The position numbers and the translations under genes were made by a program. A stretch of DNA of 15,483 nt. Origin: CAZUEG01 sp043798775. Its GTDB lineage: Bacteria > Patescibacteriota > Minisyncoccia > Minisyncoccales > GWA2-46-15. The stretch spans positions 1 through 15,483 of the forward strand of contig JAZDOL010000036.1 in assembly GCA_043798775.1 (NCBI GenBank). Reading direction: 5' to 3'. Of the stretch, positions 1 through 7,743 are shown piece after piece. The notes below the pieces were generated by a model. That model did no database searches and was not told the DNA's origin. It saw only the letters and a list, made by a program, of their open reading frames with translations. Position 1 is the stretch's first letter. Each line of letters begins with the position of its first letter.

Positions 1-1
1 T

Positions 2-271
2 TACCAAAGAAAACCGACAATTCCAGAAATCGGAATATGTTTAGATATGCTGACTCACATGTGTATAAATAGACTCGGTAAGGTTTCGATTTGCGTGAGG
101 TTTGACCCTTTGAGATTAGGTGTAATTGGCGATGCGGATAAAACTCCTTTAGCAGATATTTGGAATAGTCCGAAGAGAAAAAAATGGTTGCAATATCACA
201 TAAGAGGTGAAAGAAAAAAAGTACCGTTGTGCAGTTATTGCGAATTTTGGGGGGTGCCGACCAGTTGTTAA
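2..271 (+). CDS. Radical SAM/SPASM protein, C-terminal fragment (5' truncated by window edge)
   Basis: The reading frame is open to the left edge of the window, so the ATG at 47 is probably internal and the gene begins outside. What remains looks like a SPASM domain, the auxiliary iron-sulfur region at the C-terminus of many radical SAM enzymes. Two cysteines flank a G-K-V-S-I strand, then come an 'IWNSPK' segment, a basic helix and a terminal 'LCSYCEFWG' Cys-x-x-Cys pair with one more Cys at the end. SPASM proteins with this 'D/E-IWNS' signature are common in polysaccharide clusters, but the substrate cannot be told because the catalytic CxxxCxxC half is missing. The frame ends in TAA 30 bases before the next gene. 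The family call is fairly safe and the function is open. Confidence 0.72.
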   Translation, partial: YQRKPTIPEIGICLDMLTHMCINRLGKVSICVRFDPLRLGVIGDADKTPLADIWNSPKRKKWLQYHIRGERKKVPLCSYCEFWGVPTSC

Positions 272-275
272 ATTT

Positions 276-300
276 AAAGGGTAAGAACCCGCGTATTTTT
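276..300 (+). repeat. Intergenic motif copy A (GTAAGAA-CCCG-T-run)
   Basis: Lies between the radical SAM fragment and the first methyltransferase. The core GTAAGAA (281-287), CCCG (288-291) and a T-run at 296-300 recur in the same order at 4943-4969. The GGGT/ACCC pair (279-282, 287-290) could form a 4-base hairpin with an AAGA loop. The stem is too short to call a terminator. Confidence 0.35.
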
Positions 301-301
301 A

Positions 302-1351
302 ATGATGAAAAAAGAAATAATTTCCAAGCGGTATCTCAATAACGGAATTCCTCTGGTAAAGCTAAACGATTTTCAACAAAAATACTTAAACTTATTTTTA
401 AACGATAGAAGAATAAAATATAAGATTCTTTATAAATGTCCCCTATGCGAGAGCGAAAATAATATTCTTATCGCCGAAAAAGACAGATACGCAATTCCCT
501 TAGAGACAGTAGTCTGTGAAAAATGCGGTCTGGTAAGAAACTATAAACAGCTAGATAACGATAGCACCAATATATTTTATTCGGAGTATTATCGAAAGAT
601 ATACGAACCGTTCAGCAACTTAAGCGATAAACTATTAAGTGAAAGATACGAAACGGGGGCAAAGAGGAAGATTCCCAAATACGCTACGCAAGACAAAACT
701 GTATTAGAAATCGGTTGTGGCGGCGGATGGAATTTAGTTTCTTTTCATAGCAAAGGTTATAAGTATTATGGTTTTGATTTTGATAAAAATTTTATTGAGT
801 TAGGAAAGAAAAAAGGATTGAATTTATATCAGGGCGGAGTGAAAGAGGCGATAGGCATGGGAATTAAATGCGATTATCTGTTATTAGATCAAGTATTGGA
901 ACACACCGATAACCCGATTATCTTTTTAGAAGGACTAGAAGATCTTTTAAACGAAAAAGCTATAATTAATATTTATGTGCCGTCTTTAAATTTGCTTTGG
1001 TGGGGATATTCTAATTATGATCTTTTGGGGACTTTGCAAAATGCTCATAATTTTTTGTTTGATGAGTTCACTTTGGAAAACATCGCCCTGACGGCAGGAT
1101 TTAGAATAACAAATTGCGTCGCCGGTAATCTCGTGATGCAAAATGTATCAGATACCCGTAACTTAGCCTATGAATCAATTTATCAAAATAGGGGAGAAAA
1201 AATTGTAAAATATCTTAAATTTGTAGAAAAATCGCTTTGTTTCAGAAAAAAACTTGGATTAGAGAGATTTCATTTTAAAAAATTTTACTGCTTATTAAAA
1301 TTAAAAGGATGTTACAGAAAATTCCGCGTGGATTATTCGGGAAAAATATAG
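302..1351 (+). CDS. Class I SAM-dependent methyltransferase with N-terminal zinc-ribbon-like motif
   Basis: Probable S-adenosylmethionine-dependent methyltransferase acting in the cytoplasm on a sugar or glycan intermediate. Residues 46-75 hold two Cys-x-x-Cys pairs (CPLC and CEKC), a likely zinc-binding knuckle seen in many cluster-linked methyltransferases of the Methyltransf_23 type. SAM motif I is 'VLEIGCGGG' at 134-142, followed by the acidic strand 'YYGFDFD' near 156-161 and a 'LDQVLEH' motif typical of this fold. The C-terminal 90 residues are basic and poorly conserved to my eye. Two ATGs stand in a row at 302 and 305 and no good Shine-Dalgarno site precedes them, so the start is uncertain by one codon. 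Target atom and sugar are unknown. Confidence 0.85.
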   Translation: MMKKEIISKRYLNNGIPLVKLNDFQQKYLNLFLNDRRIKYKILYKCPLCESENNILIAEKDRYAIPLETVVCEKCGLVRNYKQLDNDSTNIFYSEYYRKIYEPFSNLSDKLLSERYETGAKRKIPKYATQDKTVLEIGCGGGWNLVSFHSKGYKYYGFDFDKNFIELGKKKGLNLYQGGVKEAIGMGIKCDYLLLDQVLEHTDNPIIFLEGLEDLLNEKAIINIYVPSLNLLWWGYSNYDLLGTLQNAHNFLFDEFTLENIALTAGFRITNCVAGNLVMQNVSDTRNLAYESIYQNRGEKIVKYLKFVEKSLCFRKKLGLERFHFKKFYCLLKLKGCYRKFRVDYSGKI

Positions 1352-1382
1352 CTTCACGCTTTAATAAGGCATTAATGTTTAG

Positions 1383-2882
1383 ATGAATTGCGGTGAATTT
1401 AACAAAGAGATTCGTCGAGAAAAAAATAAAACCATCCAAAAATTAAAATACCTTAATCTTAATTTAATGCTCAAAAGGCTTTTAAAAAATACAGGTATCT
1501 ATGTTGTTGTCAGCTTTTTTTCCCAAACACTCATTTTTTTTCTTTGGGCGGTTTTGGCCCGTTGGCTGCCGCCGGAACAAATAGGGATCTATGTTCTGGC
1601 AATGTTTGTGATTGATTTCTTCAGCGCCGTTTCTATATTCGGATTAGACGCGGCAATCACCCGATTTTATTACGCGAAAGAAGGCATTGCCTCTATTTTT
1701 AACAATGCCTTTCTCGTTTTTCTGATTGCCGCCTCATTATGTTTGATTTTGTTTTGGTCTGTAGCGGGGATGATTTCCAGTATTATTCCCAGTATCGGGA
1801 ATATTATTTTTGAAAATCTAATTCTTTTTTCGGCCTTAATTTTTGTTAATTCCTTTTTCAACTTTATTTTGGCTCACTATACCGCTCTCAAAAAAGCCGG
1901 TGATTACGCGAAATTGCAATTTTTAAAAACATTAATCTTTTCAATTTTTGCGATCACCCTTATCCGTTTGGGCTATGGCATTTTGGGCGTGTTTTGCGCT
2001 TTGTTTTTTTCTTTCCTGCCATTTTTATTCCTTTTCTTGATAAAAGAAAAAGGACTGCTTTCTTATGGCGGTATTTCAATGGCGGTTACTAAAAAAATTA
2101 CCTTTTACGGATTTCCTTTAATGCTTTACGCCGCTTTTGGGGTTTTGATTTCTTATTTCAGCCGTTTATTGCTTGGTGGATACGCGGATTTGGCAACCTT
2201 AGGCATTTACAGCTTTTTCCTGATGCTAACGCTGCAAGTTAATGGTTTTTGGGGAAGTTTTAATCGCGCTTGGACGCCGGAAGTTTTTTCGCGGTTTTCC
2301 GAGGACAAGGAGAAGGGAATTAGTGATGTTCAGTTTATGATTTTTTTCTCCAGCTTTATTTATTTAATCGGCTTGGCGTTTCTGATTATTTTCGGCGAGT
2401 TATTTTTATTTAAGCTGATTTTTAAGGAAATCTATCTTAGAAATACCAATTTGTTTTATATTCTTTTGATCGGGCCGTTATTTACCGGCATTTATACCGC
2501 CGCATATCCTCTTTATTATTACGAAAACAAAACGAAAAAGATCTTGGCTCTGTCAGTAATATTATCCTTGATAAGTATTCTTTTCTCATTGATTCTTATA
2601 AAGAATTTCAGCCAACAAGGTGCGGCAGTAAGTTATTTTTTGATATCGGAAATAATAGCTGTCGTTTATATTCTTGCCTTTAAGAAAGCGATGAGTATCC
2701 CTAAAAAGATAATTAACTGGACAATTTTTCTTTCTGTCTTGATGGCAATAGCGGTTGTTGTTTTATTAAAAACGGAAATGCCTTTTTTACTTTTGCTTTT
2801 TGTTATTTTTGGGGCGATCGCCGCATTTATTTTTGGGGATTTGCGTAAGAAAATATATATCCTATTAAGTAAGGCAAACTAA
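1383..2882 (+). CDS. Wzx-like polysaccharide flippase (MATE/PST superfamily)
   Basis: Integral membrane protein of 499 residues, rich in Phe, Leu and Ile, with about 12 to 14 hydrophobic segments from residue 38 to the end, the usual size for a Wzx/RfbX-type lipid-linked oligosaccharide flippase. Family-typical features are the N-terminal 'KNTGIYVVVSFFSQ' helix start, 'LARWLPPEQIGIYVLA', 'FGLDAAITRFYYA' and the later 'RLLLGGYADLATLGIYSF' and 'QVNGFWGSFNRAWTPEVF' segments. It would move undecaprenyl-diphosphate-linked repeat units across the membrane. The first 28 residues are hydrophilic and unusual, and an internal ATG at 1467 ('MLKRLLKNTG') gives a more typical N-terminus, so the true start may be 1467. 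The stop is one base from the next gene's ATG, which suggests coupling. Confidence 0.9.
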   Translation: MNCGEFNKEIRREKNKTIQKLKYLNLNLMLKRLLKNTGIYVVVSFFSQTLIFFLWAVLARWLPPEQIGIYVLAMFVIDFFSAVSIFGLDAAITRFYYAKEGIASIFNNAFLVFLIAASLCLILFWSVAGMISSIIPSIGNIIFENLILFSALIFVNSFFNFILAHYTALKKAGDYAKLQFLKTLIFSIFAITLIRLGYGILGVFCALFFSFLPFLFLFLIKEKGLLSYGGISMAVTKKITFYGFPLMLYAAFGVLISYFSRLLLGGYADLATLGIYSFFLMLTLQVNGFWGSFNRAWTPEVFSRFSEDKEKGISDVQFMIFFSSFIYLIGLAFLIIFGELFLFKLIFKEIYLRNTNLFYILLIGPLFTGIYTAAYPLYYYENKTKKILALSVILSLISILFSLILIKNFSQQGAAVSYFLISEIIAVVYILAFKKAMSIPKKIINWTIFLSVLMAIAVVVLLKTEMPFLLLLFVIFGAIAAFIFGDLRKKIYILLSKAN

Positions 2883-2883
2883 A

Positions 2884-4242
2884 ATGTCAGAAGAAACCCG
2901 GCCATCAATTAAAAAAGTGCTTTTTTATACCAATATTCCAAGGGCCTTTCGGGCTACCTTGGTGGGATATGTTTACGAGGTATCCCAAAAATATCCCACG
3001 ATATTGTTATCGGAAAAATTAGACACTGAAACCGAAGAAATCCTTAGCAACAAAGAGTTATTTCCGTTGCTTGAAGAGATTGTCCCGGTGTGCCAGTTTG
3101 GCGTAGTAAGCGAAAACATATTTGCGAAAAATAAACGCCTTTGCCAATTAGCGAAAGAGGTAATAGAAAGATACGGGCCAGATATCGTAATATCGCCGAG
3201 CGACACCCACTCACTTTTTGAGCTGTATCTTATGAGGTTTGCCAAGAGGGTAAATGCTGTTACAATGGCGGTTCAAACGGCCAATGCCTTAGACAGCAAT
3301 GTCGTGAGGAAATGGGTTAATCTCATCAACGCTTATTCAAGGTCGCCTTCTTTTTTACCTTTATGGCTAAGGTTATTATTTGTTAAAGCAAGGAGATACG
3401 GCGGACATTTTTTTTACTACTGGATATTGCCGATAATCGTCAAAGAAAAACCTTTTTTTGGAAAATCAAGCCATATTCTACGGATAGGCAATTCTGGCAT
3501 GAGAGACGCGGATTATCAAATTATTTTTTCCCAGAAAGACTATAATGTTTATCTTAACGACGGCGTTCCAAAAGAAAAACTCTATATCCTACCCCATCCA
3601 TTAAAAAGAAAATCGCGGGAGTTTTTTGAGGAAGCATATCTTTATGCTGATATTAAAAAAATTGTCACGAGAGAAAAAACAGTGCATTTACTTTGGCCTT
3701 CAGACGCTGTTGGGTTTAGGCGCGTTGATAGTTCTTTAATATCTGAAAGAGAAACAAAAGAAACAAAGATTAAAATAGTCAAAGAAGCAGCCAGGATTAT
3801 GAACGAGTGGCAGATAATAATAACGTTTCACCCAGATACCGTCGAGGCCGAAACCATTAAAGAAGAATTAGAAAAAATTTCAAACGTCACTGTAATTAAA
3901 CCAAAAGAGCCGGTAGATAAATACCTAGAAGTGGCAGATGCGATTATCGGCCTGCCTCTGTCGGTAAGCACAGCGCTTTTTACCGCATTTTTATTACATC
4001 CAGAGAAACCGATAATATCGTTGGATATAAATCAAGAGATAATGGGCGATTATTACAAAGATTTTGAAGGAATTGAATGTATTGATGATGAGGATAAACT
4101 TATTGATGTTTTAAAATCAATACAAAACAATACTTATTGCAAATCATTTAATCAAACAGAGGGGCAGTTTGAGGAGAAAGAATATTCAAACTCAATTGAA
4201 ATAATAGAATTTTTATTTAATAAAAAAAATGAAAATCATTAA
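2884..4242 (+). CDS. GT-B-like glycosyl/glycerophosphotransferase-like protein, family uncertain
   Basis: A 452-residue soluble protein I cannot place firmly. The N-terminus 'KKVLFYTNIPRAFRA' resembles the first beta-strand of a GT-B fold. The middle carries 'ERYGPDIVISPSDTHS' (an 'ad-ivis-d' strand) and 'KLYILPHPL', a strand ending in His-Pro common in GT-B enzymes. The C-terminal half has 'IITFHPDT' and 'VADAIIGLPLSVSTALFTAF', which look like the nucleotide-binding C-domain of CDP-glycerol glycerophosphotransferases, polysialyltransferases and related enzymes ('ST-A-E/F-A' helix). Its place between the flippase and an FkbM gene, with a 14-base overlap into the latter, supports a transferase role in the same glycan. 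Donor and acceptor cannot be inferred. Confidence 0.7.
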   Translation: MSEETRPSIKKVLFYTNIPRAFRATLVGYVYEVSQKYPTILLSEKLDTETEEILSNKELFPLLEEIVPVCQFGVVSENIFAKNKRLCQLAKEVIERYGPDIVISPSDTHSLFELYLMRFAKRVNAVTMAVQTANALDSNVVRKWVNLINAYSRSPSFLPLWLRLLFVKARRYGGHFFYYWILPIIVKEKPFFGKSSHILRIGNSGMRDADYQIIFSQKDYNVYLNDGVPKEKLYILPHPLKRKSREFFEEAYLYADIKKIVTREKTVHLLWPSDAVGFRRVDSSLISERETKETKIKIVKEAARIMNEWQIIITFHPDTVEAETIKEELEKISNVTVIKPKEPVDKYLEVADAIIGLPLSVSTALFTAFLLHPEKPIISLDINQEIMGDYYKDFEGIECIDDEDKLIDVLKSIQNNTYCKSFNQTEGQFEEKEYSNSIEIIEFLFNKKNENH

Positions 4243-4936
4243 AAAGATAATCGTAAAAATAGTCCACTTTTTAGGATACGATGTAATAAGAATATCGAAA
4301 GATTATAACCGAAATTTTATCGGTTTAAATAATTTATCAATTAAATCAATAATCGATGTTGGAGCCAACAGGGGGCAATTCGCGAGAGAAGCTATAAAGG
4401 CGTTTCCAAATGCTAGTATTTATTGTTTTGAACCAGGGGAAAAAGCATATCTTGATTTGAAAAAGTGGGCAGATGCTCAAAACGGGAGGGTGTCGGTATT
4501 CAATCTTGCCTTGGGAGACAAAGAAGCCGATTTAAACTTTTATGAATATTTAGAAAACGACGAGGGATCATCGTTTTTACGTTTAATTAATCCTGTTTCC
4601 CAAACGCCGATTGTTATACGTCAAACAACATTAGATAAATTTATTAATAATCTGAATATTCCGCTCGAGCCGGAAATATTAATCAAAATAGACACACAAG
4701 GATATGATGACAGGGTTATCGCGGGGGCAAAACAAACGTTAAGCAAGTCAATAGCTTGTATTGCAGAAGTTATATTTGACAGAGAATACCACGATCAGGG
4801 TAGTTTCAAAAAGATATACTCCTTATTGGACGCACTGGGATTTGAGTTTGTTGGGAATAAAGAACAACATCTTTCAAAGGATGGAGATTTGATGTGGTCG
4901 GACTCCGTATTTAAAAAAGTAGTTAATCTCGTTTAA
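4229..4936 (+). CDS. FkbM family methyltransferase
   Basis: SAM-dependent methyltransferase of the FkbM/Methyltransf_21 family, often an O-methylase of sugars in surface glycans. SAM motif I is 'IIDVGANRGQF' at residues 41-51. 'YCFEPG' near 65-70 supplies the acidic ribose contact with the FEP signature of the family. 'LIKIDTQGYDDRVIAGA' in the second half is the family's K-I-D-x-x-G-x-(D/E) motif, and 'CIAEV' follows. At 235 residues the length is normal. The gene starts inside the end of the previous gene (14-base overlap) and has no evident Shine-Dalgarno site; termination-reinitiation is likely. ATA isoleucine codons are frequent, unlike the genes to its right. Confidence 0.9.
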   Translation: MKIIKKIIVKIVHFLGYDVIRISKDYNRNFIGLNNLSIKSIIDVGANRGQFAREAIKAFPNASIYCFEPGEKAYLDLKKWADAQNGRVSVFNLALGDKEADLNFYEYLENDEGSSFLRLINPVSQTPIVIRQTTLDKFINNLNIPLEPEILIKIDTQGYDDRVIAGAKQTLSKSIACIAEVIFDREYHDQGSFKKIYSLLDALGFEFVGNKEQHLSKDGDLMWSDSVFKKVVNLV

Positions 4937-4942
4937 AAAATA

Positions 4943-4969
4943 AAGAGTGTAAGAATCCCGAATTTTTTT
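4943..4969 (+). repeat. Intergenic motif copy B (GTAAGAA-T-CCCG-T-run)
   Basis: Second copy of the motif seen at 276-300, again starting within about ten bases of a TAA stop (FkbM gene). Core GTAAGAA is at 4949-4955, CCCG at 4957-4960 and a seven-base T-run at 4963-4969. Nearby AGAGT (4944-4948) pairs with ACTCT (4974-4978), and GTAAGA (4949-4954) pairs with TCTTAC (4984-4989), in an interleaved order that would allow a small pseudoknot. Function unknown. Confidence 0.35.
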
Positions 4970-5031
4970 AAAAACTCTCTACGTCTTACGGATGCAAAAT
5001 GAATAAATATAAAAATTGATCATTATTCCAA

Positions 5032-5946
5032 ATGAAAATAAATCACAATAATGAAAACCTGAAAGATTTTACTTCCGACTGTCTTTTCGATAAAGACTTA
5101 GTTTTAAAAAAGAATAAGTCGTTTCCAAAGATATCTATTATCACGCCTTCGTATAATCAAGGCAGGTATCTGGAAAGGACGATATTGAGTGTTTTGAATC
5201 AAAACTATCCTAATCTTGAATATATCATTATTGACGGCGGTTCAACGGATAATAGCGTCGAAATAATAAAGAAATATGAGAAATACCTTACATATTGGAT
5301 AAGCGAAAAAGATAAGGGGCAATCGGATGCCTTGAATAAAGGATTTAAAATAGCCGCCGGAGAAATTATTGGTTGGCAGAATTCCGATGATATCTATCTG
5401 CCTAAAACGTTTTTTAAAATAGTCGACCTATTTGATAAATACAAACAAGCAGATATCATTTATGGGGACCGTCTAGATATCGATGAAAAAGATGGGATAC
5501 TGGGAGAATCAATATTTACCGATTTTTCTACAACAGTTTGCCTATACGATGGATTGCAACTAGGGACACAGTCGGTTTTTTGGAGAAAAGAGGTATTTGC
5601 CAAGATAGGAATGCTGGATATTAATCTTCACTTTGCGATGGATTACGAATTTTTCTTAAGAGCAGGGAAGCGGGGGTTGAAGTATAAATACTTTCCTTAT
5701 CGATTCGGCGCCATGAGGAGGCACCGGGAGGCGAAAACGGAAATATATTCAGGAACACCGCTACATAATAAAGAGAAAGAATTAATTGATAAAAAATACG
5801 GAAGAATAAAGTTATTGAATCTTCCTTTAAAAATATATTCCTTGTTGTTTCGCGCATTTAATTATTGTTTTCATGGCAATTCAAGATATTTATTTAATGG
5901 ATTATCAAGAAGGTTTGGTAACAATAGTTTACTAAGCGGTCAATAA
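5032..5946 (+). CDS. Family 2 glycosyltransferase (WfgS/WcaA-like)
   Basis: Cytoplasmic inverting GT-A glycosyltransferase using a nucleotide sugar. After a 32-residue hydrophilic leader the GT2 core begins with 'ISIITPSYNQGRYLERTI', then 'YIIIDGGSTDNSVEII' near 64-79, 'SEKDKGQSDALNKGF' near 91-105 and the metal/donor-binding 'WQNSDD' with Asp119-Asp120. 'GTQSVFWRKEVF' and 'HFAMDYEFFLRAGKRG' match the acceptor half, where the Asp in 'MDYEF' is the probable catalytic base. No membrane segments are visible. The start is preceded by a 95-base gap holding possible RNA structure, so this may be an internal regulatory point in the operon. Ten of 15 Arg codons are AGA/AGG by hand count. The next gene starts one base after the stop. 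Confidence 0.92.
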   Translation: MKINHNNENLKDFTSDCLFDKDLVLKKNKSFPKISIITPSYNQGRYLERTILSVLNQNYPNLEYIIIDGGSTDNSVEIIKKYEKYLTYWISEKDKGQSDALNKGFKIAAGEIIGWQNSDDIYLPKTFFKIVDLFDKYKQADIIYGDRLDIDEKDGILGESIFTDFSTTVCLYDGLQLGTQSVFWRKEVFAKIGMLDINLHFAMDYEFFLRAGKRGLKYKYFPYRFGAMRRHREAKTEIYSGTPLHNKEKELIDKKYGRIKLLNLPLKIYSLLFRAFNYCFHGNSRYLFNGLSRRFGNNSLLSGQ

Positions 5947-5947
5947 T

Positions 5948-6865
5948 ATGAATAAAAAGAAATTTCTGGTTACCGGCGGAGCGGGATTTATCGGGTCGCA
6001 TACGGTCTCTGCTCTAATAGAAAGAGGAGACGAAGTGGCGATTGTTGATAATTTGATAACCGGTAAAAGAGAAAATATTCACCCTAGGGCTAGTTTTTAC
6101 GAAATGAATATTACTGATCCTCGTCTCGAGGAAGTTTTTGAAAAAGAAAAACCTGATTATATTTATCATTTCGCGTTTAACGTAATGGTTCCGGAATCGG
6201 TGGAGAATCCATTGATCGATATGGATAGTATTTCCGGATCAGTCAATCTTTTTAACAATGTCCGTAAATACGGGATAAAAAAAGTTGTTTTCTCTTCATC
6301 GGGATTTGTTTATGGCAATACTGACAAGTTGCCGACCAAAGAAGATACGCCAATTCAACCGATATCGTCATATGTGGTCAGTAAGCAAGCTGTAGAAAAT
6401 TATTTAGATTTTTTTTATCGAGCGTATCGGTTGCCATATGTTGTTTTAAGGTATGGTACCGTTTATGGCCCGGGACAAGTTAGGGGAGCGATGTCGGATT
6501 ATATTCGTAAGTTAGTAGCGGGCGAACAAGCGGTAATTTGGGGCGACGGGCTGAAATCAAGAGATTATGTTTATATTGATGACATCACCAATGCCAACTT
6601 ATTAGCGATGGACACAGAAGAAAAACCATCCAACATGATGTTTAATGTCGGCAGCGGCAAAGAAACAACCTTAAACGAGGTTTATCAGCTAATTGCCGAT
6701 CTCCTTGGTAAGTATGCGCAACCGGTATATTTACCGGATCGCTCTGGCGAATTAATGCGAAATTGTCTTGACTCAAATAAATTTCAATCTGTATCGAATT
6801 GGACGCCACAATACTTATTTAAAGACGGTTTGAAACTTCGGCTGAAAGCCGAGGGATTAATCTAA
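5948..6865 (+). CDS. NAD-dependent epimerase/dehydratase (extended SDR, UDP-glucose 4-epimerase-like)
   Basis: Extended short-chain dehydrogenase/reductase acting on a nucleotide sugar. The Rossmann motif 'TGGAGFIGS' lies at residues 9-17, with Asp34 in 'IVDNL' contacting the NAD ribose. Serines in 'FSSSGFVYG' near 115-123 and Tyr142-x3-Lys146 ('YVVSK') form the catalytic set, and 'LRYGTVYGPGQ' and 'SRDYVYIDDI' are family signatures. At 305 residues it matches UDP-hexose 4-epimerases and related 4,6-dehydratase or decarboxylase enzymes, which sequence alone does not separate; the usual 'HLAA' after the third strand is replaced by 'HFAFNVM'. It should supply or convert a sugar donor for this glycan. 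Its TAA shares one base with the next ATG. Confidence 0.92.
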   Translation: MNKKKFLVTGGAGFIGSHTVSALIERGDEVAIVDNLITGKRENIHPRASFYEMNITDPRLEEVFEKEKPDYIYHFAFNVMVPESVENPLIDMDSISGSVNLFNNVRKYGIKKVVFSSSGFVYGNTDKLPTKEDTPIQPISSYVVSKQAVENYLDFFYRAYRLPYVVLRYGTVYGPGQVRGAMSDYIRKLVAGEQAVIWGDGLKSRDYVYIDDITNANLLAMDTEEKPSNMMFNVGSGKETTLNEVYQLIADLLGKYAQPVYLPDRSGELMRNCLDSNKFQSVSNWTPQYLFKDGLKLRLKAEGLI

Positions 6866-7722
6866 TGCTTTTAACGATTTTCACTAATCCACGGCCGTTT
6901 ACCGGCCCGTTTAACCTTATTCAAAGAAATGCCATTAAAAGTTGGCAGGCCTTGGGAGTGGATTGCGAAATTATTCTGATTAACGACGAAGAGGGGACAA
7001 CGATTAATGTGGCAAAAGAACTTAAAGTTCGTTGTATTGAAAAAATAAAGACCAACGAATTTAAAACCCCGCTTCTAAATGACGTATTCGGTAGGGTTCG
7101 CGAAATGGCTTCGGGGCAGATTATCGCTCAGGTTAACGCCGATATCATTTTGACCGATAGTTTCGTTAAAACAATTTCTTTAACCGTTAAGCAATTAAAC
7201 AATCAACCATTCTTTATGATCGGCCGGCGGTGGGATTTAGATTTCAACGAGGAGATTAACTTTAACGATCCCAACTGGCGAAAGGAGTTACTTTTAAAAG
7301 TTAACGAGTTCGGGCGCCTCCATGGCATCAGCGGGATTGATTATTGGGTATTTCCTAAAAGTTTTGATTTTAACCCGCCGGCATTTAATGTTGGGAGAGT
7401 AGGAATGGACAGCTGGCTGATTTATCGCGCTAGAACATTAAAGATTCCGGTTATTGATGCGACAGAGATGGTAACAATAATCCACCAAAATCACAATTAT
7501 CCGCAAAAGAAAAAAGATTATTTTAAATTAGAAACAGAGCAAAATCTCAAACTGTCGGGAGCGCCATTAAATTCAATGTCCCTTCTCGATGCTGATTGGC
7601 TGATTAATGATCGTGGCAATCTAATTCGCCCGCCGTTTCCCAGAAGGATTTTTAGTATCTTATCCTTGTTTTACCCGTGGCGGTTGTTGTTGGCGATTAA
7701 GAGAAAAATTATCCATCGGTAG
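6865..7722 (+). CDS. GT-A-fold glycosyltransferase-like protein, divergent
   Basis: A 285-residue soluble protein with the outline of a GT-A glycosyltransferase but without a standard GT2 signature. The N-terminus 'LLTIFTNPRPFTGPF' and 'NAIKSWQALG' are followed by a strand 'CEIILIND'. 'TPLLNDVFGRVREMASGQ' leads into 'IIAQVNADIILTD', where N-A-D (residues 91-93) sits in the place of the metal-binding DxD. Later come 'GRRWDL', 'ISGIDYWVFPKS', 'VGMDSWLIYRA' and a terminal 'IHQNHNYPQ' His cluster that could complete a metal site. It overlaps the epimerase stop by one base and has a fair ribosome site (GAGGG about 9 bases upstream). I infer a sugar transferase; the exact family is not recognised. 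Confidence 0.72.
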   Translation: MLLTIFTNPRPFTGPFNLIQRNAIKSWQALGVDCEIILINDEEGTTINVAKELKVRCIEKIKTNEFKTPLLNDVFGRVREMASGQIIAQVNADIILTDSFVKTISLTVKQLNNQPFFMIGRRWDLDFNEEINFNDPNWRKELLLKVNEFGRLHGISGIDYWVFPKSFDFNPPAFNVGRVGMDSWLIYRARTLKIPVIDATEMVTIIHQNHNYPQKKKDYFKLETEQNLKLSGAPLNSMSLLDADWLINDRGNLIRPPFPRRIFSILSLFYPWRLLLAIKRKIIHR

Positions 7723-7743
7723 CCACCCCCTAACTATCTAATA

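Noticed and set aside
279..300. Terminator after the radical SAM fragment
   Set aside because: Only a 4-base GGGT/ACCC stem, with a non-T spacer before the T-run. Too weak to call.
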